Origin: Henriciella sp.
GTDB taxonomy: Bacteria; Pseudomonadota; Alphaproteobacteria; Caulobacterales; Hyphomonadaceae
DNA length: 64,000 nt
Reading direction: 5' to 3'
NCBI GenBank assembly: GCA_013213785.1
Contig: JABSPZ010000010.1
Location: 124,001-188,000, forward strand
Part shown: piece by piece, positions 9,207-17,233 of the stretch
Numbering within the stretch: the stretch's first letter is position 1
Layout: each line of letters begins with the position of its first letter
Translations under genes and position numbers: made by a program
The notes under the pieces: generated by a model
Databases searched by the model: none
What the model was told of the DNA's origin: nothing
What the model saw: the letters and a program-made list of their open reading frames with translations, nothing else

Positions 9207-10523
9207 CTATGCCTTCTTCTTTTGAATAAGCTCGAGCTGCGCGTTTTGGCCGGCGTCGGCGGTCACCTCGATCCGCTTTGGTTCCGGCATGGTTTTATCC
9301 GGCGGCGCGATCGAGAGTTCTTCAAATTTGCGCATGCTTGGCAGGACGCGTTTGTCGAACGAGGCATTCATTTTGTTGTAATTGTCGACAGCGCCATTCA
9401 GCGACTTACCCAGCTTTTCAATATGCCCCGCCATGGTCGCAATGCGTTCATAGAGCTGCTGGCCGAGCTGCGCCGCCTCACGGGCATTCTGGGTCATCTT
9501 CTCCTGGCGCCAGACATAGGCAACGGTTTTGGCGAGCCCGATCAAGGTCGAAGGCGTGGTGACGATGACATTCTTTGAATAGGCGCGCTCCAGCAATTCT
9601 GGCGCATGTTCGAGCGCGGCGGCGAAGAAGTTTTCGCCCGGAATGAACATCGCGACGAAGTCTACGCGCTCATCCAAGTTCGCCTGGTAGCGCTTTGAGG
9701 CGAGCGTATCGACATGGCGCTGAACATTGGCGGCATGAGATTTCAGGTGAACGCTGCGCTGCGTCGGGTCTTCTGCAGAGGCGGCCGCCATATAGGCTTC
9801 CAGAGAGACTTTGGAATCGACCACGATTTGTCGCCCGCCGGGTAGATGGATCACCGCATCTGGACGCTGGCGTCCTTCTTCGGTCTGGTCGTTGACCTGT
9901 TCATTGAAATCGCAATGCCCAGAGAGGCCCGCCTGTTCCATCACATTGCGGAGCGTCATCTCGCCCCAACGCCCGCCGCCTTTAGGCGCGGTGAGCGCAT
10001 TGACCAGTTTGCCCGTCTCTGCGGTGTTGCGGTGCAAGCTTTCACCAATGGCTTTGACTTGCTCTTGGATCGCGGATTTGTCTTCGGCGCGGACTTTTTC
10101 GATATCAGCGACACGCTTTTTGAACTCGGTGAAGTTCTCGCCAATGGGTTTCATCAGCTCGTTCAGTTCGCCCTTCGCACCCTCGCGGTGCTTCTTGAAC
10201 GTCTCGTCCGCCATCGCGATGAAGTGTTGCTGGGTTTGCTGCATCACGCCGCGCGCGATTTCCCCAAACGCTTCTTTCTGCTTCGCGGTTTGCCCGCGCA
10301 GTTCTGCGAGTTGGAGCTTGCTTTCATCCGCCATGGCGCGCTGAGTCTTCAGCTCTTGCTGAGCGTGCGAGAGATCTGCCTCGGCTTCCTCTAGCGTCGT
10401 GCGCTCTTGGATCAGAAGCTCACGAAACTTGTAGCACGCGGCGCCAAGCCCCAAGGCGACCACAATCGCGATCAAGTGAATGAGGTCGAGCCCCGTTTCG
10501 CCAATTTGAATGATGGGTTCCAT
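9207..10523 (-). CDS. rmuC: DNA recombination protein RmuC
   Basis: RmuC-family protein, linked genetically to limiting inversions at short inverted repeats; a nuclease-like domain is predicted for the family. The 438-aa product has an N-terminal membrane anchor (about residues 12-32), a long coiled coil rich in E, Q and R (about 35-170), and a C-terminal core with GGRWGEMTLRNVMEQAG and DAVIHLPGGRQIVVDSK, both hallmark elements. Length and layout match the family. Confidence 0.93.
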   Translation of the reverse strand: MEPIIQIGETGLDLIHLIAIVVALGLGAACYKFRELLIQERTTLEEAEADLSHAQQELKTQRAMADESKLQLAELRGQTAKQKEAFGEIARGVMQQTQQHFIAMADETFKKHREGAKGELNELMKPIGENFTEFKKRVADIEKVRAEDKSAIQEQVKAIGESLHRNTAETGKLVNALTAPKGGGRWGEMTLRNVMEQAGLSGHCDFNEQVNDQTEEGRQRPDAVIHLPGGRQIVVDSKVSLEAYMAAASAEDPTQRSVHLKSHAANVQRHVDTLASKRYQANLDERVDFVAMFIPGENFFAAALEHAPELLERAYSKNVIVTTPSTLIGLAKTVAYVWRQEKMTQNAREAAQLGQQLYERIATMAGHIEKLGKSLNGAVDNYNKMNASFDKRVLPSMRKFEELSIAPPDKTMPEPKRIEVTADAGQNAQLELIQKKKA

Positions 10524-10586
10524 ACAACATCCTATACCCGATTCGGTCTAGAACATATGCAGAACTTTGTCGAGACTGAGGCTTGT

Positions 10587-11189
10587 CTATTTCGAGACCA
10601 TTTGGCGTCGTGCAAAGATCAAGGCGACGAAACAGACACACGCAATCCCCACCGCAGTCGGAAACAAGGCCGTGGTCCAAGAAAGGTTCTCCAAAGCGAG
10701 CAGGACGAAGCCATTTCGAACCGCGCCAATAATGAAAAAGGTGGCGCTTTCTTCTTGTGGGAGCTCATACGCTTTGCGCACGGATGGGCCGAAGCCGAGC
10801 AGATCCACAATCGTCAGAATGATCACTGCGGACAGCGCCGTTGACGTAAAGAACCAGAGTGGCAGAGCGCTTGCGGCCAGGATCAGAAACACCCAGTCCA
10901 TGCGGACAATGCTCGTATCTCCTGCTCGCATCAGCGCGAGCACAGCGACCCCGCCGGTTAGAAGCCCTGACACACCAATCGGCCAAGCGCCAATCCCGCC
11001 GCCATCTGACAATTGCGCCGCAAACACGATGACAGTGCCCGCCGCCCAGATGAACCAGGTGAAAACATGCGGCCGGATCTCGTCGCGCAATATTCCGCGA
11101 TAGTAAGGCACGAAGGCCACGAAAGTGAGGATGAGCGCCGAAGCGCTGAAGAGGGCTTTGAGACCGAAGCCGTCAAAGAGCGCCGTCAA
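10587..11189 (-). CDS. multi-pass membrane protein, PQ-loop/SWEET-like pattern
   Basis: About seven hydrophobic helices in 200 aa. An early [20 protein letters not shown] element resembles the PQ-loop type membrane proteins, in which a tryptophan-rich helix follows a charged loop. I cannot assign a substrate. The start is a TTG that overlaps the ychF stop codon (TTGA), with no ATG nearby in frame, so translation is likely coupled to ychF. It is followed by rmuC on the same strand after 63 bp. Family assignment is tentative. Confidence 0.65.
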   Translation of the reverse strand: MTALFDGFGLKALFSASALILTFVAFVPYYRGILRDEIRPHVFTWFIWAAGTVIVFAAQLSDGGGIGAWPIGVSGLLTGGVAVLALMRAGDTSIVRMDWVFLILAASALPLWFFTSTALSAVIILTIVDLLGFGPSVRKAYELPQEESATFFIIGAVRNGFVLLALENLSWTTALFPTAVGIACVCFVALIFARRQMVSK

Positions 11190-12283
11190 ACGTTAAACCG
11201 GAACAGCATGACATCGCCGTCTTGGACGACATATTCCTTGCCCTCCGCCCGCATTTTACCAGCCTCTTTCGCGCCAGCTTCACCCTCATTGGCGACATAG
11301 TCTTCAAACGCGATGGTTTCAGCGCGGATGAAGCCCTTCTCAAAGTCGCCATGGATGACGCCGGCCGCTTGCGGGGCAGTCCAACCCTCACGGATGGTCC
11401 AGGCGCGGGACTCTTTCGGTCCAGCGGTGAAGTAGGTTTGCAGGCCAAGCAGCGCATATCCAGCATGGATCAAGCGGTTCAGGCCCGGCTCTTCCAAGCC
11501 AAGTGTTTCGAGAAACTCAGTTTGCTCTTCATCTTCTAGCTGAGAGATTTCAGCTTCGATCTGCGCGGAGATGACCACCGCTTGCGCGCCTTCATCATTG
11601 GCATAATCAAGCACGCGCTGAGAATAATCATTCCCATCCGCGGCGCTCTCTTCGTCGACATTGGCGACATAGAGGACAGGCTTTGCGGTGAGGAGCTGTA
11701 GCATGTTCCAGGCTTTGCGCTCTTCTTCGTCGACATCAGCTCGGCGCGCTGGGCGGCCTTCGTTCAGCTCAGCCAGGGCTTTATCGATCAAGGCGACTTG
11801 GGCTTTGGCTTCCTTGTCGCCGGAATTGGCTTTCTTGACCCAATTCACTTTGCGCTTTTCCAGGCTTTCCAGGTCGGCGAGCATCAACTCTGTCTCAACC
11901 ACAGCGAGGTCCGCAATCGGGTCGACCTTGCCGGAGACGTGCGTGATGTCGTCGTCTTCAAAACAGCGCAGGACATAGATGATCGCATCGGTCTCGCGGA
12001 TATTGGCGAGGAACTGATTGCCGAGGCCTTCGCCTTTAGAAGCGCCTTCGACGAGACCGGCAATATCCACAAAATTCATGCGCGCCGGAATGACTTCTTT
12101 GGAGCCTGCAATCGCAGCAAGCTTACTGAGGCGGGGTTCCGGCACAGCCACTTCGCCGACATTCGGCTCAATCGTACAGAACGGATAGTTTGCCGCCTGC
12201 GCTGCCGCTGTTTGGGTCAGTGCATTGAACAAAGTGGACTTCCCGACATTTGGCAGTCCGACGATCCCGCATTTGAAGCCCAT
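11186..12283 (-). CDS. ychF: redox-regulated ATPase YchF (Obg-related)
   Basis: Universally conserved translation-associated P-loop NTPase that prefers ATP over GTP. The Walker A is GLPNVGKST (residues 9-17). A coiled-coil insertion lies between the G-motifs, and the C-terminal TGS-like domain ([13 protein letters not shown]...[11 protein letters not shown]) ends the 365-aa protein, all typical. It is divergent from the TIR-like gene and overlaps the downstream membrane protein gene. Confidence 0.96.
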   Translation of the reverse strand: MGFKCGIVGLPNVGKSTLFNALTQTAAAQAANYPFCTIEPNVGEVAVPEPRLSKLAAIAGSKEVIPARMNFVDIAGLVEGASKGEGLGNQFLANIRETDAIIYVLRCFEDDDITHVSGKVDPIADLAVVETELMLADLESLEKRKVNWVKKANSGDKEAKAQVALIDKALAELNEGRPARRADVDEEERKAWNMLQLLTAKPVLYVANVDEESAADGNDYSQRVLDYANDEGAQAVVISAQIEAEISQLEDEEQTEFLETLGLEEPGLNRLIHAGYALLGLQTYFTAGPKESRAWTIREGWTAPQAAGVIHGDFEKGFIRAETIAFEDYVANEGEAGAKEAGKMRAEGKEYVVQDGDVMLFRFNV

Positions 12284-12422
12284 GTGTGCCTCCGCAAAAG
12301 TGTTTGGCGCGGCTTACCGTATTTTGCGGCGAACACCAGAGGGTTTTCTCTCCTTAAACTGGAATCCACTGGCCAAACCGCAATGGAGATGTAGAAATCG
12401 CTCCGAAGACGGAGGACGCCCC

Positions 12423-13277
12423 ATGGCTCGATATGACGTATTTATGGTGAACGCCCTTGCCGACCGCGAGAAGGCCGATCTGATCGTGCGACGTCTACGC
12501 GCCCTGAAATTCAAAGTTCGCTATGACAAGAAACGCGAGCACACGACCCCGGCACCAAAGGATTATCGCGACGCCGACAATTCCCAAACCGTCCTAGTCG
12601 TCTGGTCCAAAGATTCCTGCGACACGAGCCAAAGCGATAGCGATTGGGTCCATGCCATTGCCCATCATGCGCGCTCCAAGGATGGCGTGCTCTTGCAAGT
12701 TGGCCTCGACAAAACCGTGCCAGATGAGCCGTTCAGTGAGGATAAGCGCTACGCCTTGTCAGGCATGGGACCGCGCAAGCTGGTCAATGGCTATTATGAC
12801 CTGGTCGACGAACTTGGTCGCCGCGATGGACGCAAAGACCTACGCGAGTGGATCGATCTGAAAGCCAGCGATAAGGCGGGCAAGGAGGCATGGAAAGAAA
12901 ACCATCCGACCGATCCTCTATCGCAAACACCGAAACCAAAGACCGCTGCAAAAGCGCCCGCTGCGGCTGTAGCCGCCTCAACCACGACAGGGACGCGCCC
13001 AGCCGCACCGCCTCTGGAAATGAGCCCACCAACGGTTTCAAAACAAACAGAGGATGTGCTCGGCCCGTTCATGCTCGCCGCTGTCGGGGTCATCATTGTC
13101 GGCATGTTGATTATGAGCGCTGCCATGCGGACGAGCGCTGGATTGCCTGCCATTGCAGGCGCGGGCGGCACCGCCTTAGTGGCGCAGTGTCCGGAAGGGC
13201 AGATCCCGGCCTATTTGTTAGAAGAAGAAGCGCCGCGCGTGCTCGAGCCAGGCCCGATCATCGACGATACGGAATAA
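12423..13277 (+). CDS. TIR-like domain protein with C-terminal membrane anchor
   Basis: The start at 12423 has a clear GGAGGA ribosome site; an in-frame upstream start at 12225 would overlap the divergent ychF gene. Residues 3-105 look like a bacterial TIR domain: YDVFMVNALADREKADLIVRR, then FKVRYD, then TVLVVWSKDS, then DWVHAIAHHA and VLLQVGLD. A proline/alanine-rich linker (165-205), one membrane helix (about 215-235) and a short acidic tail follow. Where active bacterial TIR domains usually show W-V-x-A-E, this protein has isoleucine (I79), so NADase activity is doubtful. It converges on pth with a 2-bp gap. Role unknown. Confidence 0.7.
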   Translation: MARYDVFMVNALADREKADLIVRRLRALKFKVRYDKKREHTTPAPKDYRDADNSQTVLVVWSKDSCDTSQSDSDWVHAIAHHARSKDGVLLQVGLDKTVPDEPFSEDKRYALSGMGPRKLVNGYYDLVDELGRRDGRKDLREWIDLKASDKAGKEAWKENHPTDPLSQTPKPKTAAKAPAAAVAASTTTGTRPAAPPLEMSPPTVSKQTEDVLGPFMLAAVGVIIVGMLIMSAAMRTSAGLPAIAGAGGTALVAQCPEGQIPAYLLEEEAPRVLEPGPIIDDTE

Positions 13278-13279
13278 GG

Positions 13280-13873
13280 CTAAGCCTGTTTCGGATCGTG
13301 CTTTGGCGCAGGCGCCAGGCGCATCACTTCGGTTTGAAACCGCTCATCGCCATGCTCAAACAGCATGGGCAACGCGCGTGAGCAGGCGTCAATCATGGCA
13401 TCGCGCCAAGCTTCATCAGCTTTCGCAAAGTCCGCCAAGACATAAGGCATGACCCGGGACTTATCACCTGGATGGCCAACGCCCATCCGAATGCGGCGAA
13501 CCTCTGCACCGACATGCGCGATCATTGAGCGAATGCCATTATTGCCGGAATGACCGCCGCCGCGCTTCACACGCAGGCGTCCTGGCGCGAGATCGATCTC
13601 GTCATGAAAGATGGTCACGTCTTCGGCGCTCAGTTTGTAGAACTTAATCGCCGCCTGGGCAGCGCGTCCGGTCTCATTGTAATACGTCTCCGGCTTCATC
13701 AGCAGGACTTTTTGTCCGCCAACGCGGCCTTCACTGACTTGGCTTTGAAACTTTCCGCGCCACGGGCCAAAGCCATGGTCCGCTGCAATGGCATCTAAGA
13801 CTTGGAAGCCAAAATTGTGCCGGTTGCGTAGATATTTTGCGTCTGGATTACCCTGCCCCACCAAGATGTGCAT
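13280..13873 (-). CDS. pth: peptidyl-tRNA hydrolase
   Basis: Recycles peptidyl-tRNAs released from stalled ribosomes. The N-terminus MHILVGQGNPDAKYLRNRHN carries the catalytic histidine (about H19), and HDEIDLAPGRLRVKRGG with the catalytic aspartate and GGHSGNNGIRS are present. I start at 13873, where the family begins and an AGAGG site precedes; the frame extends 31 codons further upstream but that part has no family similarity. It follows rplY on the same strand, the standard rplY-pth pairing in proteobacteria. Confidence 0.96.
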   Translation of the reverse strand: MHILVGQGNPDAKYLRNRHNFGFQVLDAIAADHGFGPWRGKFQSQVSEGRVGGQKVLLMKPETYYNETGRAAQAAIKFYKLSAEDVTIFHDEIDLAPGRLRVKRGGGHSGNNGIRSMIAHVGAEVRRIRMGVGHPGDKSRVMPYVLADFAKADEAWRDAMIDACSRALPMLFEHGDERFQTEVMRLAPAPKHDPKQA

Positions 13874-13968
13874 TACGGGATCCTCTTCATTTGGCCCATC
13901 AGAATCAATAATGGCGGGACGGCCGCGAAGCCATCCCGCCATTGTTGTTAATAGCGTTTTGATCACGC

Positions 13969-14622
13969 CTATTCTTCGGCGTCGTCGCCAGCCTGCTTGG
14001 TGGCTTCAACTTCGTCTGCTTCTGGGGCGTCTGTCTCTTCCTCAGTGTCGGCAGAGATACCGCGGCCAACAATCGATGCGATGGTGAAGTCGCGATCGGT
14101 AATGGTTGGCTCCGCGCCGTTTGGCAGATTGATGTTAGAGATTTTGACATTGTCACCAATGTCGAGACCTGTGAGGTCAGCGTCCAGAGAATCTGGAATG
14201 CTGTCGGCACGAACGTTCAGCTCAACCGCGAAGCGTACGACGTTCAGCGCGCCGCCCTTCTTGAGGCCTGGTGAGGCTTCTTCGTTGAGGAAGTTCACTG
14301 CGACTTCAACCGTGATGATCTGGTCTTTCTTCACGCGGAACAGGTCAACGTGCTGAGGCTTGTCAGATACAGGGTGCATCTGGATCGCTTGCGGGATCAC
14401 CATTTGCTTCTTGCCGTCGTGGACCAGAGTGGCCGTAGAAGACAGGAACTGACCTGTATTGATCGCTTTGATCACTTCGTTTTGCTTGAGGCTGATCGCA
14501 ACTGGCTCTTCGCCGCCGCCATAAAGAACGCCTGGAACCATTCCCAAACGACGTGCTTCACGGGCACCACCTTTACCAGTGCGCTCGCGCACAGTGACGT
14601 TAAACGTAATATCTGTAGACAT
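13969..14622 (-). CDS. rplY: 50S ribosomal protein L25 (Ctc family, long form)
   Basis: Binds 5S rRNA in the large subunit. The 217-aa product contains the N-terminal L25 domain (about residues 1-95, with RxRTGKGGARxxRR and VPGVLYGG) and the longer Ctc-type C-terminal beta domain, ending in an acidic tail rich in E, D and A. I chose MSTDITFNV as start because a good AAGGA site lies just upstream and upstream codons lack similarity. Divergent from the BlaI-type regulator gene. Confidence 0.95.
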   Translation of the reverse strand: MSTDITFNVTVRERTGKGGAREARRLGMVPGVLYGGGEEPVAISLKQNEVIKAINTGQFLSSTATLVHDGKKQMVIPQAIQMHPVSDKPQHVDLFRVKKDQIITVEVAVNFLNEEASPGLKKGGALNVVRFAVELNVRADSIPDSLDADLTGLDIGDNVKISNINLPNGAEPTITDRDFTIASIVGRGISADTEEETDAPEADEVEATKQAGDDAEE

Positions 14623-14764
14623 GTGTTTTCCTTTCGCCCTGAAGTCCGCCCAATTTTCTGTTTTGGGTGACAGCCTGACAGGTACGGCCTCGCGCCGCCC
14701 TTTCTTTAAGGCGCTGCCTATACGTGAAAGGCATGTGCGCTGCAACACCTGAGTGTCATGTAAC

Positions 14765-14804
14765 TTGACTCCCTTCGCTTTACAGGCGTAGTTTTACACC
14801 TGTA
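14765..14804 (+). promoter_or_regulatory. probable BlaI/CopY-type tandem operator and promoter
   Basis: A TTGACT -35-like hexamer (14765-14770) is followed by two boxes of the BlaI/MecI/CopY type, TACA-GG-CGTA (14781-14790) and TACA-CC-TGTA (14795-14804). The second is a perfect TACAnnTGTA half-palindrome and the first has one mismatch. Their centres are 14 bp apart, and together they form a larger imperfect palindrome. The boxes cover the expected -10 region, so a bound repressor would block the promoter. They lie 31 bp before the BlaI-type gene, which implies autoregulation. The site type is inferred from the family's known operator. Confidence 0.65.
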
Positions 14805-14835
14805 GCGCAAGCAAAGTTACAAACGAGGAAGTGAC

Positions 14836-15216
14836 ATGGCCAATCCGAACCCGTCTGAGCTGGTTATTCTAAAGTATCTCTGGAACAGCGGAGCGAAAAC
14901 GGCCCGTCAACTGCACGAAGCGGTCGGCCCATCGCAAGACTGGCAACTGTCGACCACGCGGACCGTCCTTGGCCGGATGGAAGCGAAAGGCTGGGTCCAG
15001 CGCAATGGCGATGTTGATCCGGTTACGTTTGAGCCTTTGCTGGATCGCGTTGAAACGCTTGGCAGTCTCGTTCGACATCTGGCCCGTAAAGTGTTGGATA
15101 TGGACGGACCTATTCCAGCCACCATGTTCGCGGAAAGCCCGCACCTCTCTGATAGCGAGCTCGACGAACTGGATATGATTATCAACGCTGCAGAAGCTAA
15201 AGAAAACGGGGAGTAA
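14836..15216 (+). CDS. BlaI/MecI/CopY-family transcriptional repressor
   Basis: Winged-helix repressor of 126 aa. The N-terminal domain (SELVILKYLWNSG, then TARQLHEAV, then LSTTRTVLGRMEAKGWVQR) is the penicillinase-repressor fold; the C-terminal part from about 75 should form the dimerisation helices. In known systems a BlaR1/M56 membrane peptidase triggers inactivation of such repressors; here an M56 gene follows after 3 bp. A GAGGAAG ribosome site precedes the ATG. The signal is unlikely to be a beta-lactam as such, because the partner carries a LytM domain rather than a penicillin-binding domain. Confidence 0.9.
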   Translation: MANPNPSELVILKYLWNSGAKTARQLHEAVGPSQDWQLSTTRTVLGRMEAKGWVQRNGDVDPVTFEPLLDRVETLGSLVRHLARKVLDMDGPIPATMFAESPHLSDSELDELDMIINAAEAKENGE

Positions 15217-15219
15217 AGT

Positions 15220-16602
15220 ATGTCAGCCCTCTGGTTCATTGCGTTTTCGCTGATTTGGACCGGGCTTTTGACGGGGGGCGCTCAGGTCTTGAGCCGCGAA
15301 CCCGTGCCAGCCCGTTTTGCGCACACCATTTGGCGCGGCGCTGCCTTTCTCGCATTTCTCCCTTGGATTATTTTCGCGGCCTATGCGGTTCTCCCCGATC
15401 CAATGGCGACCCCGATCCCAGATTTGCCTTATATTGGCGGCGCTGCTGAGGCGCTTTCAACTAACGCAGCTGTATTGGCAGCGAATGAGGCGACCGCGAC
15501 CCCGGTCATCGGGATCGTTTTAGTTGCCCTATTGGTTGCAGGCTGGATGGGCCGGATCGGCGTCAATGTGCTGTGCCAAATCCGCCTTCAGAACATTAAG
15601 TCCATGGCCAGTGAGAACACAGATGTTCGCGCAGATGTGTGGGCGAAAAAGCTGGGTCTGCGACAGACTCCGGCCACGGCGAGTATTCCGCAAGGTTCCC
15701 CTTTCCTCGCGGGTATTCGCCAACGGACCATCTATCTGCCTGAAGCGATTTCAGATCAGAGGGACGCCGACATTATCCTCGCGCACGAATGCACCCACAT
15801 CGCGCGCGGTGATTTGATCACCCGTCCGTTCGAGCGCTTGGTCGCAGATGTGTTCTGGTTCTCTCCGTTTGCCTGGATGATCCGCCGCGAGCTCGATTAT
15901 TGGCGCGAAGCGGCGTGCGATGAGCAGACTGCGGCGCTGACCGGTGACAACTTCGCGTATGCCCGCGCGCTCGCCAACACGGCCCGCGTGACGCGTCCAC
16001 AGCCCACGCAAACGCTTCCAGTAGCGGCATTTATCCTGCCGCGGCACGAGACCTTGAAAAAACGTCTAACCCAATTGCTGGAACGCGACGCCCGGAAACC
16101 CCGCCAGCGCCTCGCAATTTTGGCACTCGCCGCGGGGCTGGTGCTTGCACCGCTCTCGCTCGCGCAGGCCACCAGCATCGTGACCAGTTCGGTTTTCACG
16201 CATCCTGTCCTGATGTCATCTTCCAAGATCTCAGCCCCGTTCGGCGAAGTCTATTATGAGTGGGAAGACGTCAAAAAATGGCATTATGGCGTTGATCTTA
16301 AAGGCAAGCACGGCACCGCTATTTACAGCCCCGCAGACGCGAAAGTCCTCTGGGTCGGTAAGAAAGACGATTATGGCTATACCGCCGACATCCTGGTCGA
16401 AGATGGCCGTAAGATGCGCTTCTCTTCCATGTCCAAAATTCTCGTTGAGAAGGGCCAGAAGATCAAAGCTGGAGACGTGATCGGCAAGATCGGTAAATCC
16501 GCCTCTGGCGCCACCGGTCCGCACCTGCATTTGGAAGTCTACAAAGACGGCGAGCACGTGAACCCAGAAAAGGTCAAAGGCTTGGTTTTGTATAAGTCTT
16601 AG
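15220..16602 (+). CDS. M56 (BlaR1-type) membrane metallopeptidase fused to a LytM/M23 domain
   Basis: Candidate sensor-transducer paired with the repressor gene 3 bp upstream. Hydrophobic helices occur near residues 3-24, 38-58 and 94-118. A cytoplasmic zinc peptidase domain follows, with HECTH at 189-193 and a downstream glutamate in AACDE (231-235). A fourth helix lies near 298-318, and the extracytoplasmic end (about 338-460) is an M23/LytM domain. Its metal ligands are present (H355 and D359 in HYGVD, HLH at 435-437), but the usual H of the FAHLS/YGHLS element is replaced by serine (FSSMS, 401-405). The fold may therefore bind peptidoglycan without cutting it. BlaR1 itself has a beta-lactam-sensing domain in this place. 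Confidence 0.85.
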   Translation: MSALWFIAFSLIWTGLLTGGAQVLSREPVPARFAHTIWRGAAFLAFLPWIIFAAYAVLPDPMATPIPDLPYIGGAAEALSTNAAVLAANEATATPVIGIVLVALLVAGWMGRIGVNVLCQIRLQNIKSMASENTDVRADVWAKKLGLRQTPATASIPQGSPFLAGIRQRTIYLPEAISDQRDADIILAHECTHIARGDLITRPFERLVADVFWFSPFAWMIRRELDYWREAACDEQTAALTGDNFAYARALANTARVTRPQPTQTLPVAAFILPRHETLKKRLTQLLERDARKPRQRLAILALAAGLVLAPLSLAQATSIVTSSVFTHPVLMSSSKISAPFGEVYYEWEDVKKWHYGVDLKGKHGTAIYSPADAKVLWVGKKDDYGYTADILVEDGRKMRFSSMSKILVEKGQKIKAGDVIGKIGKSASGATGPHLHLEVYKDGEHVNPEKVKGLVLYKS

Positions 16603-16620
16603 ACAAAACGACGCAAATAA

Positions 16621-16636
16621 AATTCGTAAACGAATT
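16621..16636. promoter_or_regulatory. AATTCGT-AA-ACGAATT palindrome in AT-rich leader
   Basis: Perfect 7-bp arms separated by two bases, lying 18 bp after the M56 gene and about 80 bp before the LytM gene in a strongly AT-rich 115-bp interval. No T-run follows in the plus direction, so it does not look like a terminator. An operator is possible; nothing identifies the protein. Confidence 0.35.
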
Positions 16637-16676
16637 CTTATCAATAAGTTTTAAATTATTCTAAGTTTCTATCAAA

Positions 16677-16714
16677 AACCTCCTATGCTTCAACAGACTG
16701 AAGCATAGGAGGTT
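16677..16714 (+). promoter_or_regulatory. RBS-sequestering hairpin in the leader of the LytM gene
   Basis: Two perfectly complementary 16-base arms (16677-16692 and 16699-16714) enclose a 6-base loop (ACAGAC). The right arm contains the consensus ribosome site AGGAGG (16707-16712), five bases before the ATG at 16718. In RNA the site would be fully paired and the start codon would lie four bases after the stem. This is the arrangement of a thermosensor, a protein- or small-RNA-controlled leader, or a translational coupling element. On the opposite strand the same hairpin is followed by TTTTT and could act as a terminator, but there is no minus-strand gene to terminate. Confidence 0.7.
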
Positions 16715-16717
16715 CTC

Positions 16718-17233
16718 ATGGGACGCACGTTTTCACTTCTCAGTTCGGTAATCGGAGCTGGGGCATTGCTCCTCGGCGCCGGCGCCCAAGAAATCCCCAC
16801 GGTTGCCGATATCTCTTTCGAGGCCTCAATTTTCGAGGAAGCTCGACTGGTCAGCCCGTTTGGAATGCGCACCGATCCCTTCCGTAACAGGCCCAGTTGG
16901 CATTCCGGGATAGACATTCACGCCGCCTGGGACTCACCAATTCGCGCGCCAGCGACCGGTGAAGTCATCCTCGCAGATCGAGAGCCAGGGTATGGCAAGA
17001 CGATTGATCTGAAAATCTCAGATAAGTGGACCCTGCGGTTTGCACATCTAAGCACTCTGTCGGTGGAGGTCGGAGATAAGGTCGACGCTGGCAATGTCAT
17101 TGGTGAAGTCGGCAGCACCGGGGGTAATGCCGAACCGCATCTTCACTTAGAGGCGCGCCATGGCGACAAGCGGTATGACCCTGTCCTTTTGTCGGGATTG
17201 CAATTTTTCGAGACCGAAAAGCCTAAGAACTAG
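16718..17233 (+). CDS. secreted M23 (LytM-type) endopeptidase
   Basis: A hydrophobic N-terminus (residues 5-23) acts as signal peptide. The M23 core is complete: H62 and D66 in WHSGID, H110 in RFAHLS, and H141/H143 in HLHLE, so zinc binding and peptidoglycan peptide cleavage are expected. At 171 aa it is little more than the catalytic domain, with no LysM or SPOR module. It lies 115 bp after the M56/LytM fusion, and its ribosome site is inside a long hairpin, so synthesis is probably controlled after transcription. Its stop overlaps that of prs, which converges on it. Confidence 0.88.
   Translation: MGRTFSLLSSVIGAGALLLGAGAQEIPTVADISFEASIFEEARLVSPFGMRTDPFRNRPSWHSGIDIHAAWDSPIRAPATGEVILADREPGYGKTIDLKISDKWTLRFAHLSTLSVEVGDKVDAGNVIGEVGSTGGNAEPHLHLEARHGDKRYDPVLLSGLQFFETEKPKN

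Noticed and set aside
12225-12422. Upstream extension of the TIR-like gene
   Set aside because: The extension overlaps the divergent ychF gene, lacks TIR similarity, and a strong ribosome site marks 12423 as the start.
13874-13966. N-terminal extension of peptidyl-tRNA hydrolase
   Set aside because: Family members begin at MHILVGQGNP and a ribosome site lies just before it.
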